Positions 1 through 14,625 of a stretch of 64,000 bases of DNA are shown one piece after another; the first letter of the stretch is position 1; every line of letters begins with the position of its first letter. The notes under the pieces are model-generated. The model searched no databases and had not been told where the DNA came from. It saw nothing but the letters and a program-made list of their open reading frames with translations. Source of the stretch: Apostichopus japonicus (lineage: Eukaryota; Echinodermata; Holothuroidea; Aspidochirotida; Stichopodidae); contig NC_092574.1 in NCBI RefSeq assembly GCF_037975245.1, positions 24,208,713 to 24,272,712 of the forward strand, in the 5' to 3' direction. Position numbers and translations under genes: made by a program.

Positions 1-50
<50 letters not shown>
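1..50. repeat. (AT)n microsatellite at window edge
   Basis: Perfect AT dinucleotide run that begins outside the window. Confidence 0.97.
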
Positions 51-52
<2 letters not shown>

Positions 53-2645
53 GCTTGCAAGGGAGAAAGAATACTTCAGACTTCAGAAAATTATAATCAG
101 ACTTCAGAAAATTATAACAGTATACAGACTTACAGGAAATGGGATTTCAAACCAACCTATAATATTACAAACAACTTAAGAAACTGATAATATGCACAGG
201 CTGGGATCCAAGAGTTAGAATGGGATGTACCCTCTCTTTTCAGCCTCACACAAACCTGCAACAGACCTAATTCTAAAAAGAGCCAATAATCTAAAATATG
301 CCTCAGAATGCACCTTTTGACGTATACGAAAAAGTTGTTCTTTGCTCCACCCAGGGTATCTCTAGGTATCTCTCTTGCAGATGTGATTTTTAGCAAATAC
401 ATCCAATATTTCTTCCTTCTGTTTTCATTTATCTTGCACTAACAGCTGTTTCATTACGGTAACGGTTGTTCAGAACAACAAGATAAAATTTTAGAAAAAT
501 TTTATCTCCAAAGTTTGGAACTTTGTTACTTATTTTTTTAGTTGTTAAATACATGATAGATGCACTGAATTTACATGGCTTCCCATGGCCAGGTGTCTTG
601 TTTGTTACAAATAAACCCACTGTCCACAACCATATGACCTTCACACATCAAACATTTTCTTCTGACGTCGTCGCTCAGAAGTTTGGAAACTATAGCAGCT
701 ACATAGTTTCGATTCCCTCATGAAACAAGTTTTGAATTTAACATCGTTGCAGGATGGGGTAAAAGTGGGCGTGGCCTTCATTGATGAACACCTGGTGCGT
801 TACATTACCACGTTAAGACGGGGCTACCTTTTACTTGGTGCAAATAACATCACTCAAAATATTCAATTTACAATTCCACATTGTGCACACGGACACGGTT
901 TCCAGTCCCAGTTGAAAGGCGATTTGCTGAACATTTTCCAACACGCGACGCTTTGACAAGCACTCCCAACGGATGCAAGGGGGAAACTTTCCCGTATTTA
1001 TTTCAAAGTCTTAAGACGAGAAAATTAATTTTCCGATGACTATTTACATAGAGGTTTTGTAGCACTAAATAATATCATACATAAATGGAATATTTTAGGT
1101 AAATCTTGAGGGACTGCGATAGTTGTTAGTAGCATCCCCGAGGCCTCGGATCGATATATTGTATCTTCGCCTCCTGAAGACTTGTTTTGCTTTAATCAAC
1201 CTTGGAGGTAGAATGAGACCCCTCAATCAAGAAGAGATTTTCCAGTTGTATTTGGTTAATACAGGAAATTTTAATTCATTCAATTTCTCTTAATTCCAAC
1301 TGATCTCCGGTGATGGTGACAAGCTGAGCGTGTCTGAAACAACGTTTTCTATTTTAAGGACCTATTGTAATTTATAGAGATTAAAAGAGAGAGAGAGAGA
1401 GTTATTTGGTCATTGTACTCTTTCAAGCTTCCTCTTCTGATGGAACGACAGAGAATGAAATGAAAATAATTACATTTGATGAAAAACCTAAGGGCAGGAT
1501 ATCATTGAGTGCGAACTAAGGTCAATAAATGCTGGCGATGCGGGCATTAAAGGAATTTTGTCATCTCTCTCACTGTTTTTGTTGTTGTTGTTTTAAATAT
1601 CCCAAACGATTATACAGTCAGGTTAATGGATCGAGCCACGAATGTTATGTAACATTTTATTTTGGCCTTTGAAGAGGGGAGGGGGGGGGGAGGATTAGAA
1701 AGATCCTAAACGTTTGTATAATTGGTTGTACTGCTATAGGCAAATAAAAGGTAGAGAAAGCTTCTGATTGGTGGGAAATTATCAAGTTTTACGTCACCAT
1801 TTTTTTTTTTATATATTTATATTTTTCTAGATCACAGAGGTGTCAAACATAAAGCGTCCATCAAGATCCGATGCCAATTCATCAATTTATTCAAAATAAG
1901 CCTTAAATAATCGCAACAATAACATCTTTATGCAGAGATCATGTTTGCACGCCACTATGTTTACTTGATGTCATATACATGATTTTATTCCATACATTTT
2001 GTCTCACTCTCTCGTTCGATCCATCTACTATCAAACTATACCATTTTTTTGGTAAACACACCTCGTCGAAAGTTACGATTTTTAATGTCAAGCAAAAAAA
2101 CAGATCTAATTATGGTAAAAAAGTCTAGACGAAACATTACCATTAGTTTATCCATCGAATGCCATTGAAAATGTTTCGTTTTGAGTATTGTATTATAATT
2201 CGATTAATGGACTCGAGAATTGAACCTTTCGATTTGTGAAATCAAATAAAATAGCAATTCAACTTTATTTAGCTGGTAAATTGGAAGGCAAATTATAAGT
2301 AAATGCCATTGCTGATAATTTATGAGCTTTTCCTCATAAAACATTATTTCTTTGATAATTGGTGGCTCGTAGGCACGCACCAGTATACGTCGTCAAGGTT
2401 ACGTCAATAACGAAATAGGTAGAATGACTGTGGTAAATAACTTTAAACATAAGTATAAACGGTTCTTCAAATTGTTAATTTCCAAGGTAATTTTCCCTTC
2501 ATCAAATGACGTAAGAAAAGTGAAGCGGGGAAAAAATGGATCTCTTCACATCTTGTAATGGAAGGAAAATAAAATATAGAATAATGTGAAATTGCATTGG
2601 TGAATGTTAAGCCAATGATAATATATATTATTAATTTTTATGTAA
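51..2645. other. Gene-free stretch
   Basis: Short open frames only; no recognisable protein, RNA gene or transposon end. Contains a GA run near 1,386 and a poly-G run near 1,681. Confidence 0.5.
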
Positions 2646-2699
2646 ATATATATATATATACATATATATATAAATATAGGCCTATATATATATATAATT

Positions 2700-2754
<55 letters not shown>

Positions 2755-2758
2755 CCTA

Positions 2759-2830
<72 letters not shown>
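2646..2830. repeat. (AT)n microsatellite with AGGCCT interruptions
   Basis: AT runs interrupted twice by the palindrome TATAGGCCTATA. Confidence 0.96.
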
Positions 2831-2832
<2 letters not shown>

Positions 2833-5800
2833 ATATTCACGGCAAATGTGATTTTTTTTGGTAATGTTTTCATTACTTGATTTGTATAATGTACCTAATG
2901 TCATAGAAAAGAAATATATGTTATGATTGAGAAAAGTAATTCCATTTTGTAAGAGCTGGGTGTATTTCTTAAGTACGATGTAAGATATATATTGCTCTCG
3001 TTTCAAAATAGCTGTATGTATGAATGTGGAATGCTCTCGTCTTTGCCTTGAGGAAAACGCTATACGTTAAAGACACGCCACGTGACCATTCACTGCGCAT
3101 GACAACATATACATGCCACTTCAGTTCCATACATGCAGAGAAGAATGAAGTTGCTAGTTAGGTTTGTTACGGATATATCTTCTATATCATCAGGATTTTA
3201 AATAAAGTCAAATAAATGACACATCACCACAGAGCGTGTTGATATACTAACTATGTGCATGCATGGTGTACTCATACCATATTTTAAAATGATCTACATC
3301 AATAAAAAATTAAAACATTTTAATTTTTCTTTATATCTAAAACCATCTTATTTTCAGTGTCTTTGTCTCTGTTAAACCTCGTTTGGGAGTTACACTATTT
3401 GCTTCTCAACATATTCATTCTTGTAATAAACAAAATAGAAACGCGAGCGTATAGAAATATTGTCTCGAATAAATTTTCAAAGACATGACAAATATTTTTA
3501 GATTAGTTTTTTTTTCTTTTCTGTTTCCTTAGTTTTTTTTCTTCTCTATACACATGTATTTTTTTTTTGTTTCCTGATGGAAATTCAAGCTTCCATTCAT
3601 GTTGCTTGCTACTTTGAATTAAAGACATTTGCATCACTAATTTGTTTATATACAAACTAATGCTTCAATGATAGCAAGTGAACGGTAATGAAAGTCAGTA
3701 AGCCTTCGAATTATCTATCCGATATCTTTATATACATTCCTACATTAAGAAGTAAGACCGAGAAATGCTCAAACCGAAATTTGCTCTGACAGTTTGCAAA
3801 TGTCAATTTAAGACGCATCCATTCTAATGGGCGAATCTGCCTTACTTTTCGCTGCATCTTGGTTAAGTTATAGTCGACTACTCGGCGGAGGGAACGTTTC
3901 AATTTCTCTCGTTACGGCTTCCAAATCAATAAATCTCTGATAATTTCAATAAACGTTCCTGGAGTTCAATTTACGTTTTTGGGATCTGATCTAGCGGTGC
4001 TTGGTCCGTTTTAAATCGTCATTTTAATTCCGACAGACAGCTTGGTTTATCGACGCCTGTACTTTTACGGCTCTGGCTAAGATTAAACTCTTTCTATTTC
4101 TTTCTCTCTCTCTTTGACGTTTAACCAAAATGTAAGCAACATTTAGCGGACAAATTTATATAAATGTCAGTGATGAAGTTAATACAAATCAATAGGGAAC
4201 AAATCAGAACAAACAGAAACAGAGCGACTCCCAATCGCTGATCATCGTCCTCTGCTGAGAGGTTGTTTACTTCAAAAAACTTCGTAATTGACATTGCTGT
4301 AAACTCTTTATTAAACTATATACTTGCACATTTTAATGTGCTTGTAGGACCGATGTGAAGTGCGCAATCGCAGCGCTGGTTGTGTTTTAAACGCTGAATA
4401 CGCATGCATCATTTAGCTTCATCTTGTGGCATTGTTACCGTTACATGTGTATATATGATTTGTACATTTTGATTTTATGTTATTAAAGAAATACATGAAA
4501 GCAAGTCCTTCTACAAACATGTTGCTATACATTCTAGACTTTCTAGGTCATGTCCATGGTTGAGATATTATTAGAAAATAATTGGAACATATCAACAATT
4601 TAATATTATTAATGTTATGCCGAATATTCATCTTCAAAAGATGACTCTCGTAGGCGGATTTCATCCATAACTCTGTAAACATCGAAGGCTCATCAATTAA
4701 AGCGGTTGGTATACTGAGTCTAACGAAGAGATCATTAAGTCAAATTCACAGGTGCAACACAAAACGGTAAAGGAAAACATAAGTCTATTATGGCCCCATA
4801 TAACATGTAATGCAAATACATGATTAATATGGTTAGGTACAAATGGCCGGTATGGTGTTCATATGAAGTTAACAAGAACAAGTTTTGATTGATTTATTAA
4901 TATTAGAACTAATTAAGCAATGGATTAAACATAACAGCTCTGTGGAGTCGACGTCATCTTCGAATTTTACTTTCAAAGAGGATTCGAGATTTTTAGAAAA
5001 TATTCAAGCGGAATAGCTATAAAAGAACATTAACTTACACTCAAATTGTATTCAGTGTGTGGAATATAACATTGCAAGACATGTTAAACATGTAATTCAT
5101 GTTATTTTATGCCATTAGAAGGGAATAGGCAATGCCTTACAAGCGCAGGCATCACATAAAAAGGACATTTACTTGTTACGATGTGTGTTTCTAACGATGT
5201 GTTTTACGATGTGTGCTAACCTTGTTACATTTTCCCTCTATACTCGATTGGAATGAATGTGTATGTAAACATTTCAGGCCTTTTTGTCTGCCGTTTTGTC
5301 GAAAAATAGTCAAATACTGCAATTTTTAGTACAAAATGCTAAAAAGCATTAATTTTCAGTTATCAGTTTGTTACTTTGCACCTCACATCAAAATCACAAG
5401 TCCCACTGTCCCTCGACGTTTCTGCCCCCCACCCCCTTTCCGAGTGGACCCATATATTGCGCCACCTCTGGACCAACCCACGGGAGTTTATAAGTCGATT
5501 ATTAAAGATGCCATTTTTATTCTTATAATTTAGAGAGATTTTAGCTGACAAGACAGATAATTTCAAAAATCTTGAATTCTTCTCAGAGCTGCCGTCTTCA
5601 ATTCCCTGCGAATTACATCTTGCAAGGCTGAAATATACTGTTATGAACCAAATCCGGATATGTAAGTACATTTCAAATTTATTTCTCTACTCACGATCGA
5701 AATTGATATCCACTTGTAATAAAGGAGAGTTTATATCCTTTCGATCGTTCGTTCGTTCGGTTTGAGATATAAGCCATCTCCGCTGTATACTTATATGTTC

Positions 5801-6950
5801 ACTTTAGAAAAAAAAAGAAGAATGGTATATCGTGACGTCATAACTGATAAAGAAATCTGTTTTTAATTAAATATTCGCCTTTTTTGAGATACATCCGTTC
5901 ACCTGTCGTATAAACAATATCGCACAGAAGCCTTTCTTCAAATAAACAACAATCAATTATCAACGTACATTAGGTTTATATACTATTACGTTTGTCCTGG
6001 GTGCATCGTTACTCGTAACTTTACGCGGGAAGACCTATCGCAAGCAATTATAATGGTTGATATTAACTCTATACTCTAACAAATAAATTACTCATCCTCA
6101 GTCCGATAAAAAAGAGTGCACATATATGAAGCATCTAATTTACGGGCTCAGACAGTATTATAAGGACGGATCTTCTTATGCACTGTTTTTGTCATTCTGT
6201 CCTTGCGCTAAAACATTTTCCTTTTTTTTTATATAAAACTTTCATTATAGTTGAGAATAAAAAAAATTGATTTTATACCTTTCTTTGTGTAAAAAAAAGA
6301 GGAAAAACGTTTAAACGGTGATGTAAACATCAGGCTTAGTGAGTCCTTATCATTTTTTGCAGTATTTGGTGAAGTATATACAGCTCTGCAAAACAGGTTT
6401 TGAGGTTTTGCCGACTATTGTTGACAGCAAGTATCTTGCACTACTTTGGACATATTCATGAATTCATGCAAGCAGTGGCTTTTAGAGTGATCACGTTTAC
6501 AAAAACCTTTCAGAAGTATACCACAAGTGACCGTTGACCTCCAACAAAAACAATGAGTTACCTGTACTCACTATAAGGTGGCTCCACATATACCTTTAAT
6601 TATTAAGCTCATTCAAACTTTGCTGTTGGAGTTGGCAGGGCTCAGTGGCATTTAGATGTTTTCCTCTATTGACCTCAAATGACCGTCCACAAGAACAGAC
6701 TATACTTACTAACGTTGGGCTACACACCACGAGTGAAGTGTTTTTGAGATGATCGTATTTGCAAGGCTTCCAGACTTTGACCATTAAAAGGATCTTGGAA
6801 CTCACAAAGGTTAATGTGCTCCCTGTGTCTACACACCACTCATAAAGTTCATCAAAGCTTAACTTACAAAAATTATCATTTAACAACGTTTTCAAACTTT
6901 AACCTATATTGAACCTACTAGGATTTCAAACTTAATTTAATTCACTAGAG
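2831..6950. other. Gene-free stretch
   Basis: AT-rich; no supported gene. Near 6,480-6,800 two loosely similar segments (TGATCACGTTTACAAAAACC / TGATCGTATTTGCAAGGCTT) hint at an old duplicated repeat. Confidence 0.45.
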
Positions 6951-7328
6951 AGGAGAGGAGAGGAGAGGAGAGGGGAGGGGAAAGGAGAAGAGAGGATGGG
7001 AGGGGAGGGGAGGAGGGGAGAGGAGAGGAGAGGAGTGGGTAGGGGAGAGGAGAGGAGAGGAGAGGAGAGGAGAGGAGAGGAGAGGAGAGGAGAGGAGAGG
7101 AGAGGAGAGGAGAGGAGAGGAGAGGAGAGGAGAGGAGAGGAGAGGAGAGGAGAGGAGAGGAGAGGAGAGGAGAGGAGAGGAGAGGAGAGGAGAGGAGAGG
7201 AGAGGAGAGGAGAGGAGAGGAGAGGAGAGGAGAGGAGAGGAGAGGAGAGGAGAGGAGAGGAGAGGAGAGGAGAGGAGAGGAGAGGAGAGGAGAGGAGAGG
7301 AGAGGAGAGGAGAGGAGAGGAGAGGAGA
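6951..7328 (+). repeat. (AGAGG)n pentanucleotide array
   Basis: Imperfect to about 7,040, then essentially perfect AGAGG units to 7,328. Polypurine on the plus strand. Confidence 0.97.
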
Positions 7329-8355
7329 CATGATTTACTATTATGCTTTTTGATTTACTTTTCCTGGAGTTTTCCAGCCTATCTGTCGTGTGCGCAATTT
7401 GATCTCGAATTTAAAAATGTTGGGTTGTTCTTTGCAAGTCTACGTCTTGCCTCAAATACAATAGTTCTTTTAATTTAGCTAAGTATGAATTTTACACGAA
7501 GAATGGAAAACTACAGTTGTCTCATAGAAAATTGTTTTGTCATATTTGTATTAAGAACAAAACATAGCCAAATTGATACGTTATTATTGACCAGATGGCA
7601 TTGTTTATACGATTCGCGCCAAAGACCACAGGCCATACAGTGATAGATCAAAATGGCGTTTATTAACCAACAAATAAAATATTATTGCAATTGCGTTTTT
7701 CACGCAATAATTTCCCACTTGGTGGCCTCATATGGTAGAATGAAAACAATAAAATACGTTGTCTTTGGAAGATAATTGGATATGAATTATTTGAAACGGC
7801 TGATGGATATTGTTAAACAAAACCAGAGACAGTTGCAGCAATAATCAATTTGTAACCGTGTTACACGGTAACAAAACTTAATAACATCGTATTCTCATAT
7901 ATGATAAGATTGTTTAAAGTGTAAACAATGTTGAGTCTCTCTCACCTGACTACTTTGCTATTTGAAATTGTCTGGTTGAGTGAATGTTGAAATATTCGCT
8001 CAATTTTTAATTTCATGAGCCAATTTTTGTCCTGTGTAATGTACATATCTCGTGAAGTATAATTGTACAGGCCTTGTCAACATAATTTTCAGATATTTCC
8101 ATGTCACGAACCGTAGTTTATAACACTCAATTGAAACAGTTTTATTTTATTACAATATTTTCAGTTGAATATTAAGAACATTATGTTCAAACTAAACGAT
8201 GCTCCTTCGGGAGGGATAAAACTGTGGAAACGAATACAAAGACTATAGGCATGTTTTTCTACAGATGCAAGCAGCTTTAGACACATATACGCACACATAC
8301 AACCCACTCAAAAACACACACAACTTTGTATTGTTGACGGTACAGTATTTATATG
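7329..8355. other. Gene-free stretch
   Basis: Nothing recognisable beyond a short CA-rich patch near 8,290-8,320. Confidence 0.45.
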
Positions 8356-8645
8356 TTTTCTTGTTAATCTTATCAGTTAACCACATTGTAACACTGACGG
8401 TATTTAGGCTATTGTTAATCTAGTAATGTTATTATCAGTTAATCACCTGTAACACTGACGTTAGATAGGCTATTGTTAATCTAGTAATGTCATAATCAGT
8501 TAACCACCGTGTATAACACTGACGGTAATTAGGCTGTTGTTAATCTAGTAATGTTATTATCAGTTAACCACCTTGTAACACTGACGGTAGGTGAGGTTCT
8601 TGTTATGTCGTTGGCAGTTAAGTTTGTAACACTGACAGCATGCAT
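8356..8645 (+). repeat. About 4.5 copies of a ~62-bp tandem repeat
   Basis: Units share TGTTAATCTAGTAATGTTAT, ATCAGTTAACCAC and TGTAACACTGACGGTA. First and last copies are shortened. Confidence 0.85.
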
Positions 8646-11600
8646 TTATAGGAGATATTTTTCACAGTTAGCTTTGTGATGTATATATATGGTACATAGC
8701 CAAGTTCCAGTTCCTTGTTATTCTTTGCATTGTGAGTAAGTTTCATAGTGTTCGGAATGTTGTTTATTCAACTGTTCCTGGTAGTTTACGGTTTTCTTGG
8801 TACTATCATTGATATTTCGAAGTAACACGGTTTGGAATTCCCATGATTATCACCTGGTAAGAATAACGGCTGACTCGGCCTTCCATGAGAGCTTCTCTCT
8901 GCAAAATAACAAACATACACCCATACTAAAATCCGCTTAAATCTGCTAAATAAATAAGCAGATTTCAATGTTGAACTTAAACATTATAGTTGAACATAAC
9001 CGGATACCTACAGTGACATGAATTGGAGATACGGGGGGGGGGGGGGGGGCTTATACTTTATCAAACACACCGATCCAGATCAGTAGGTGACGATCCCATA
9101 GATTCTTGGAAAAAAAACGCGAATGCTGGAAACCGGATAGCTACACGGTAATAGTAAAATATAGAAACAGTATTATAACAATTCAATTCAGAAACTGTTC
9201 AAAGGTTATTGGATACATCGGATGTCCTAGTAATTGCAATATTTATTCTAATTCTTGAACAATGATTCTATTAAACCCCAAGAACAATCTTTGATTTCCG
9301 TTCATAAACGGTTTCTGTTCCAGTTTACGGGGTTAAAGGTGATTAGGCATGCAGGTTATTGTCAAGGTTGGTCATTTTTGCACGTACCACTAATACTAAT
9401 AAAAACAACTGTACATCCTCTCTTGAAACAGTTCGGAAATAGAAGCTTCTTTGCTTTCAATTTATCAATCAAATCTAAAGAACAATAAAAAAAAAGATAT
9501 ATAAACCAAAACCTCAATGAACCTCATAAAGAATGGTATGGAATGGTACACGACAAAAGTTGTGGTCGCACCTCTGACGTCACGGAGTAGAATGTGACGG
9601 TGCTTACGTCATAACAATAAGCGGAACAATTCCGTACCTCACTCATCAAAGTTATATACCTGGACCAGTTATTTCACAGTTGTACATGTCTGACAGTTGT
9701 TTGACACGAAGAAGATGCCTGTATGCGTATCTCACCAGCAACCCCCACTCCCCTACCCCACCCACCCCACTCCCCCGCCAATAACACCCGTCAGCCAATA
9801 AACAGCAGATACCTTCTGCTTAGATTACGTAACTTCAGATTCAGGAACAGTGAAATGAACCGTTATCATGGTGGCGTTCTTTCATCACAGTCTATTTATA
9901 GTCTGCCACTAAAGAGTCGTTAGTTCATTACAGCCTGACAAAAATATCATTTCACGCTCATATAACTGAATTAGCACAATATTCATTGATATTTGAAAAG
10001 TTATATATTGTCTATTGGTAATAAAGACCGGTGTCAATACTGTTCTGCGTGTGAAATATCCCTCAAGCAGAGAATATCATATCAAGCATTGATTATATAA
10101 GTACATCCTGAAGTTAAAGGGTAACGTATCATTGTTACAGACTCCCCAAATAACTGAAGGCAAGGAGAAGGTGGTGAGGGGAAGGTGGTGAGGGGGAGGT
10201 GTGAGGGGGAGGTGTGAGGGGGAGGTGTGAGGGGAGGTGTGAGGGGGAGGGGACGGACCCGACGAGAGGAGAGGGAAATCAGAGGGGATACAGCCCCGGG
10301 GGCCCGAGGTTGGTCAATAAGGGGCCCAGGAAAATTATTGATAAAAAGTAGGGTATTCTCTTAAACTTAAAATGGAAAGAGGAAAGAAGTCGGTAACGTC
10401 ATTCCCCACCCCCCCATCTTCTTCCCTCGAGGCCTCTGGGAAGGGACAGGGATAATGGATCTGTGTGTCCACACAATGTTTGACTGGTCACCACACAGAT
10501 TCTGTAAAACAAAGGTTTGTAATTAGCGGGTATACACTGTTATATTACAAGTTTGTCCAATAGTATAACAATGAACCTTTATCCAAAGTAAACGAAACAT
10601 TGCGAAATATTTGCGATGACTGACAGAGGTAGGAATAACAATTCTATTGATTAGTGATTCACACAGAATTACCAGTTACTTTGACGAAGAACCCACTTTC
10701 CTTCATCACGGCGATATTCTTTAACTGATTAATTTGGAACGATGAGCTGTAATCTTTAGCGGACAGCTCCCCGACGAGAATGCTGTCTCTGTCGACATGT
10801 CTCTCAATACCTACGGTTACAAATCGCGCATACTAATCACCCCAAAACATTTTAAAAAAAAATACTCTCCCCCCACCTCCTTAAAGCTGACTATAGAGAA
10901 CAATATGTGAGTAGTGTAATGGGCTGGCTGGCAATCAGTGACTTTAACCTATTTCTTGCTTAGATAAATACTGTTGCCAATTGTAAGATACACTCGTGTT
11001 GAGATTACCATCTATTGTACCAGTTTATAGAGACACGAAATACGATGAAAAGCCTATAAACTGATTGTATTTCTTCCATTTCAAAACAAAGTATCGTTTC
11101 CTTGCGACTTGCAGGTCAGTGAAATGTCAAAAGCAACAACATATGAAAAGTGATCGGTTGACGAATAGGTAAATTAGATAACGATCTTTGCCGAATCCTT
11201 CCGAAAGTGATTGATTACAGAAGCGAAAGCAGATCTATATTACGATCGAAGTATAGTCAGACTATGATACATATATGTGTAAATACACGTATAGAGTATC
11301 TGTAATACAAATCATTGTTCGTAAAAAGCGTTGTTTGTTAATGGCAATCGCAATAATCCTTGAAACCCTCAATTTACACTCAATAAACTTTAAGAAAATA
11401 CAATGCCACATTCATAAAATATAAAAGTAAGACTTCATTAGAGAGATTCAGCGATAGAGAGAGAGATGGAGGGGGAGGGGGGGGGGAGGGGTGGAACGCG
11501 CTTAAAACAAAATCTATAACTTAAAAACACTATACGGCTGTTACCGATGCATTTGTTCAAAATATATTTATACAAAGCTGGCATAGAATTGTAATATGTT

Positions 11601-14367
11601 TGATTCAAGCAATGAATTGAAAATACAGATGACAGCCTCCGAGAATGGCAATAAAAGAATCATTATTATTATTATTACTTTGTCTTGTGCACCTGACAGA
11701 CGGAAGTGGCCGTTCTTGGTCTATTTGACATTAATGGAGTTTATTGATTTATAAACAAGCTCAGTTATCGACTAACTTAAAATCTTTAGAAGATATCATA
11801 TTTATTGACACACGTATCAAGTTATAAAGACAAATAATTTTGCAATATTTTCGCTTTTATTTATTGTCAAGCGGCGATAAGTACCTTTTGCGTCGTCGTC
11901 TTCTTTTTCTTCTTCTTCTTCTTCTTCTCCTTCTTCTTCTTTTCAATCTTCTTATCCTCCACAGCAAAAGATTTTGTTGGCGCAAACTTGACTGATAAAT
12001 ATAAGGAAGACACTACTACAATTACACAGATGCATGCGAACGGGTACGGTGGCGACGTTTAGCAGGATTCGAGTCATAACTAGGAATCGAGCCCATTTAG
12101 GAGGATTCGAACTAAGAGGTGAACGACTCGGACTGAGACTTGAACCTTCAAGATTCAAGGTCTCGAATCGAGACCAACAACAAGTCCAAGAAAATGAAGC
12201 CTAGTGTATCTAATTTATTTCACTGTTACCTCACTGTTACCTCAGAACCCCACACTGGTCGTTTCCGCTTAGTACACTAAATAAAAGTATATCATAATTG
12301 GTATTTACTTTTTTTCATAACGAAATTACCCATATGGTTGCCTTAAAATGTTTCATATTTGGCTGTAGACCATCAAAGTAACCTGACAGGAGCGCAATCA
12401 CCATTTATGTATGTGTGTGTGTGTGTGCGGGGGGGGGGGGGGTGACGATAGTATGTCGCCCGGGAACGGGTATTAGGGAAGGGTTTTTTACCCCTCCCCT
12501 TGAGAAGATGAACAAATTGTTGAAGAATTTCGAATGTTTCGTTGTCATGGGGGAGGGGGTTTACTATGTTGGAGGGGTTTGGTCTCCCCTTTGATTATTA
12601 TGGTAAACTTATTTTGGTAAAATGTAGGATGCTTGGGTGCATTTCGAGTGCATCTATTTCGGAACCCGGCTTTAGGATTCACAAGTGATATCGAGTTGGT
12701 TAGCATCATGATTGAATTCTAGAGTAAGGCAAAATATGTTACCAAAGGGGGCTAGCATTGTTCGAAAATAGGTCTAATTCAGTGGATATTTGTCTTCGCA
12801 TCGCCTTCTTCGCTGGTCACGCCATACTTGTTTTATTACGCTATGCCGTCACCTTCACGAATAATTGGGCATAATGCTTGGTATTGAAATATCACCTTGA
12901 CAGTGGTTACATTATACATATAAGAATCCAGATTTATTGGTAGGCTCTTTTATGTAATCTTTATATATTCATTTGCTGAACCTTTATGAACCTTTGTGCA
13001 AGTCATTGTTTCGGTGCTATTCACAAGAACTAATTTCTCCTGATTCACCACAAATTATCGTTTTCAAGTCCCCGGGACTATACTATAGTAAGATTGTACA
13101 CCGTACTGCCCATCATACTATCAGATCCAAAACATGCCTTATGCGACTACTGGCGCAGAGAGAATTAAGGTTAAGGTAAGGTAATACATCATCAACCTTT
13201 TTCCAAGCGAGGAGGCGAGAAAAGGTCCCATTTGAGTGTCTTTGGCATGACCCGACCAAGATTTGAGCGCCACCGGGAAGTGAATATAGTTGCAACCTTC
13301 CTCTCCCCCCCCCCCCCTCCACAACATTTCTGGAGGGCTCCATGTCTTGTCGTAGGTGAAGTTGAATTAATTAGCGATAATTATGGACCACATAAGGCTA
13401 ATGAAGATATCATCTTTATGTTAATTATATTATTTACAACAAAGCTGCACAGACTAACGTAGTTCACAAGAAACATTTCTCAACATTCTCATCTCTTGGG
13501 GAAACTTAATTAGGGTTATGGTGGCCGTAACAATAACATCTAGTGACGTGGATAGGATTTGGAGCTGGAAGGTGGGGCCAAATTTCCTCGACTGGATAAG
13601 GATTAAGCATGAATCTTTATGTAGGCTAGGTTGCAGGGGAGGGGGAGAATGCGTGGCTGTGGGGTTTTCGAATGTGACAAGTAGGGGTAGGTGGGTGGGG
13701 GGGGGCCTGGACGCCATCCTCAATTTTAGAGGCCAAATGGTATATTCTGAGGCATAGGCCTATTCAGATTACACATTAGGTCACATAAGTATAGGTTTAA
13801 CTGAACGGAAGATTGTGCTAATAAATACTGTTGAATTTGGAAAAGTCCTCGTCTGCCTGATGGTGGTGGTGGGAAGGGGGGGGGGGGAGTGAAGGGCATG
13901 TTCCACGCCCTTTGCCCATGCTATTGCTTTGTACAGGTCTTTTAAAATCCTTTGATAAAACTTTCATTCAATATCCTAGCTGCATTGAAAAGGTTTTGAT
14001 ATATTTTCCTTTTCTCTTCCCAATGTTAATGCCCTTTCAAAATGGCATCCAGTGTGTTTTTTTCTTTCCTTGTATAGTCTCATATCACGTCCATGCATGC
14101 CTATTAAAAACACATTCATTTGGATAGATATTTATTTGCAGGCTCATACACCATTTGGCTATACAGACCTACAATTGCAAACGTCACAATCCAATCCTCA
14201 TACAGACAGATTATACATTTACAACTAGTGAGTGATTTTGAAACGTGTGTTACTGGGAATGATGGCCACCCGCTTCATGAGATTAAGTTTTATAGCAATA
14301 CAAACAGACTTGTCACATTTAAAGACGCCAACAGTTCATGTTCTCCATCAAGTTCAGATCTTGAAAG
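8646..14367. other. Gene-free stretch
   Basis: No supported gene. Holds poly-G runs (9,033, 11,470, 12,429, 13,878), a TTC run (11,903-11,941) and short GATTCGA-type repeats around 12,065-12,175. Confidence 0.45.
10160..10262 (+). repeat. G-rich short tandem repeat (GGTGTGAGGGGGA)
   Basis: Seven or so imperfect units of 12-14 bp. Confidence 0.8.
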
Positions 14368-14625
14368 GCACGCGACAGCTTGGTTATCTATCGCGTGCCG
14401 TTCGCACCCGGGTGGTACTCCTCGTACCCCGACTTAAACGACAAAGCCTACAACAACCACGGTGGAGCCATAAGTCGCAATGACCCCTGCCCCCGCTGGG
14501 TGACTGTCAGCGAGGCAGGTAAAGTACGAGACTTCTGGGCTGACGAGAAACAAAATGAATTACATTTAAATGAGTATTTTTACAGTATACAAAAGAAGAA
14601 ACAAAAATACACAATTCGAGCAACG
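14368..14625 (+). CDS. Orphan exon candidate, 86 codons, unknown protein
   Basis: Open frame of 258 nt between a possible acceptor CTTGAAAG and a strong donor ACG|GTAAGT, phase 0 at both ends. Encodes VPFAPGWYSSYPDLNDKAYN, GGAISRNDPCPRWVTVSEAG and ends KKKQKYTIRAT. The composition looks protein-like (Trp, Cys, Pro, no runs), but I recognise no family and see no partner exons. Could equally be chance. Confidence 0.2.

Noticed and set aside
2597-3006. Ile/Tyr repeat frames
   Set aside because: Translations of the AT microsatellite.
6945-7478. Repeating Ser/Leu/Pro and Gly/Glu/Arg frames
   Set aside because: Translations of the (AGAGG)n array.
12065-12175. GATTCGAA-type sequence suggesting a tRNA T-arm
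   Set aside because: It is a short repeated word; no cloverleaf or anticodon arm can be drawn.
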